DNA of 22,929 bases, taken from contig DIOL01000008.1 of NCBI GenBank assembly GCA_002423895.1, forward strand, positions 12,336 through 35,264, written 5' to 3'. Within the stretch, counting starts at the first letter, position 1, and every line of letters begins with the position of its first letter. The translations under genes and the position numbers were made by a program. The notes below the pieces were generated by a model, which was given only the letters and a program-made list of their open reading frames with translations, was not told the origin of the DNA and did no database searches. Source of the stretch: Bacteroidales bacterium UBA5515. Lineage in GTDB: Bacteria; Bacteroidota; Bacteroidia; Bacteroidales; P3. Positions 22,490-22,929 of the stretch are shown here, one piece after another.

Positions 22490-22929
22490 ATGGCAAAGGT
22501 AAAATTAGCAGAAAGCAAAATAAACAAGATAAAGGAAATTTGTGCGAGCTTTGGCAACAAGCCAGGTGAAGCAATTAATGTCCTTCATAAAGTACAGGGA
22601 GAGTTTGGTTATTTACCAGCAGAAGTACAAGAAGTAATAGCACAAGAACTTAATGTTTCAGTTGCACAAATATACGGAATTGTAACCTTCTACTCTTTCT
22701 TCACAATGACCCCAAAAGGAGAATTTCCAATTTCAGTATGTATGGGAACAGCTTGCTATGTTCGTGGTGCAGAAAAAGTGTTGGATGAATTTAAAAGAGA
22801 ATTGAAAATTGGCGTTGGCGAAACAACTCCAGATGGCAAATTCTCATTGAATTGTCTTCGTTGTGTAGGTGCTTGTGGATTAGCTCCAGTGGTACTTATT
22901 GGAGAAAAAGTTTACGGACGTTTAACTCC
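22490..22929 (+). CDS. HndA-like hydrogenase subunit (NuoE family), 3' end cut by window
   Basis: An open frame from ATG 22490 runs to the window end, giving 146 residues without a stop. It matches the NuoE/HndA thioredoxin-like [2Fe-2S] family: an N-terminal helical bundle (GEAINVLHKVQGEFGYLPAE, about 27-46), IYGIVTFYSFF, then cluster ligands Cys84 and Cys89 (CMGTAC) and Cys125 and Cys129 (CVGAC). Cys122 is extra. Family members are about 150-165 residues, so only a short tail is missing. It sits 13 bp after the catalytic gene and completes a four-subunit set. The protein would pass electrons between the flavin subunit and the other clusters. There is no Shine-Dalgarno sequence before this ATG. 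Confidence 0.94.
   Translation, partial: MAKVKLAESKINKIKEICASFGNKPGEAINVLHKVQGEFGYLPAEVQEVIAQELNVSVAQIYGIVTFYSFFTMTPKGEFPISVCMGTACYVRGAEKVLDEFKRELKIGVGETTPDGKFSLNCLRCVGACGLAPVVLIGEKVYGRLT

Overview
The window reads as a chromosomal segment of an anaerobic Bacteroidales-type bacterium with low GC content. Several features support this. EF-Tu, NusG, RpoB and RpoC have Bacteroidetes-type sequences, and a DUF3467 gene directly follows rpoC. There is a large type III glutamine synthetase. Most start codons have A/T-rich leaders and no Shine-Dalgarno sequence. Putative promoters fit the Bacteroidetes -33 TTTG / -7 TAnnTTTG pattern. No tRNA here encodes its 3' CCA.

Region 1 (1-13440) is an information-processing super-cluster, all on the + strand: tRNA-Tyr (5' cut by the window edge), tRNA-Gly, tRNA-Thr, tuf, a terminator, tRNA-Trp, secE, nusG, rplK, rplA, rplJ, rplL, a strong hairpin, rpoB (TTG start), rpoC, a DUF3467 gene and a clear intrinsic terminator. 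It supplies elongation factor Tu, a translocase subunit, a transcription elongation factor, the L1 and L7/L12 stalk proteins and the two large RNA polymerase subunits.

Region 2 (13441-16046) is a very AT-rich accessory stretch. It holds two unrelated predicted lipoproteins, a possible 43-residue basic peptide between them, and several structured repeats. One is a 22-bp perfect inverted repeat enclosing three tandem 21-bp units. Another is a palindromic element of about 105 bp, present as one well-preserved and one decayed copy that bracket the lipoprotein genes. There is also an 18-bp perfect palindrome. This is the least explained and most interesting part of the window.

Region 3 (16047-22929) is metabolic: a type III glutamine synthetase, then a promoter and an operon for a four-subunit NAD(P)-linked [FeFe]-hydrogenase (HndB-, HndC-, HndD- and HndA-like, the last cut by the window end). 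This suggests fermentative H2 metabolism, with electrons passing between NAD(P)H, ferredoxin and protons. The first two hydrogenase genes have clear Shine-Dalgarno sequences, unlike the other genes here.

I saw no phage, IS transposase, CRISPR array or rRNA gene. The core regions look ordinary. I cannot claim a proven new system; the repeat-rich lipoprotein region is the best candidate for follow-up.
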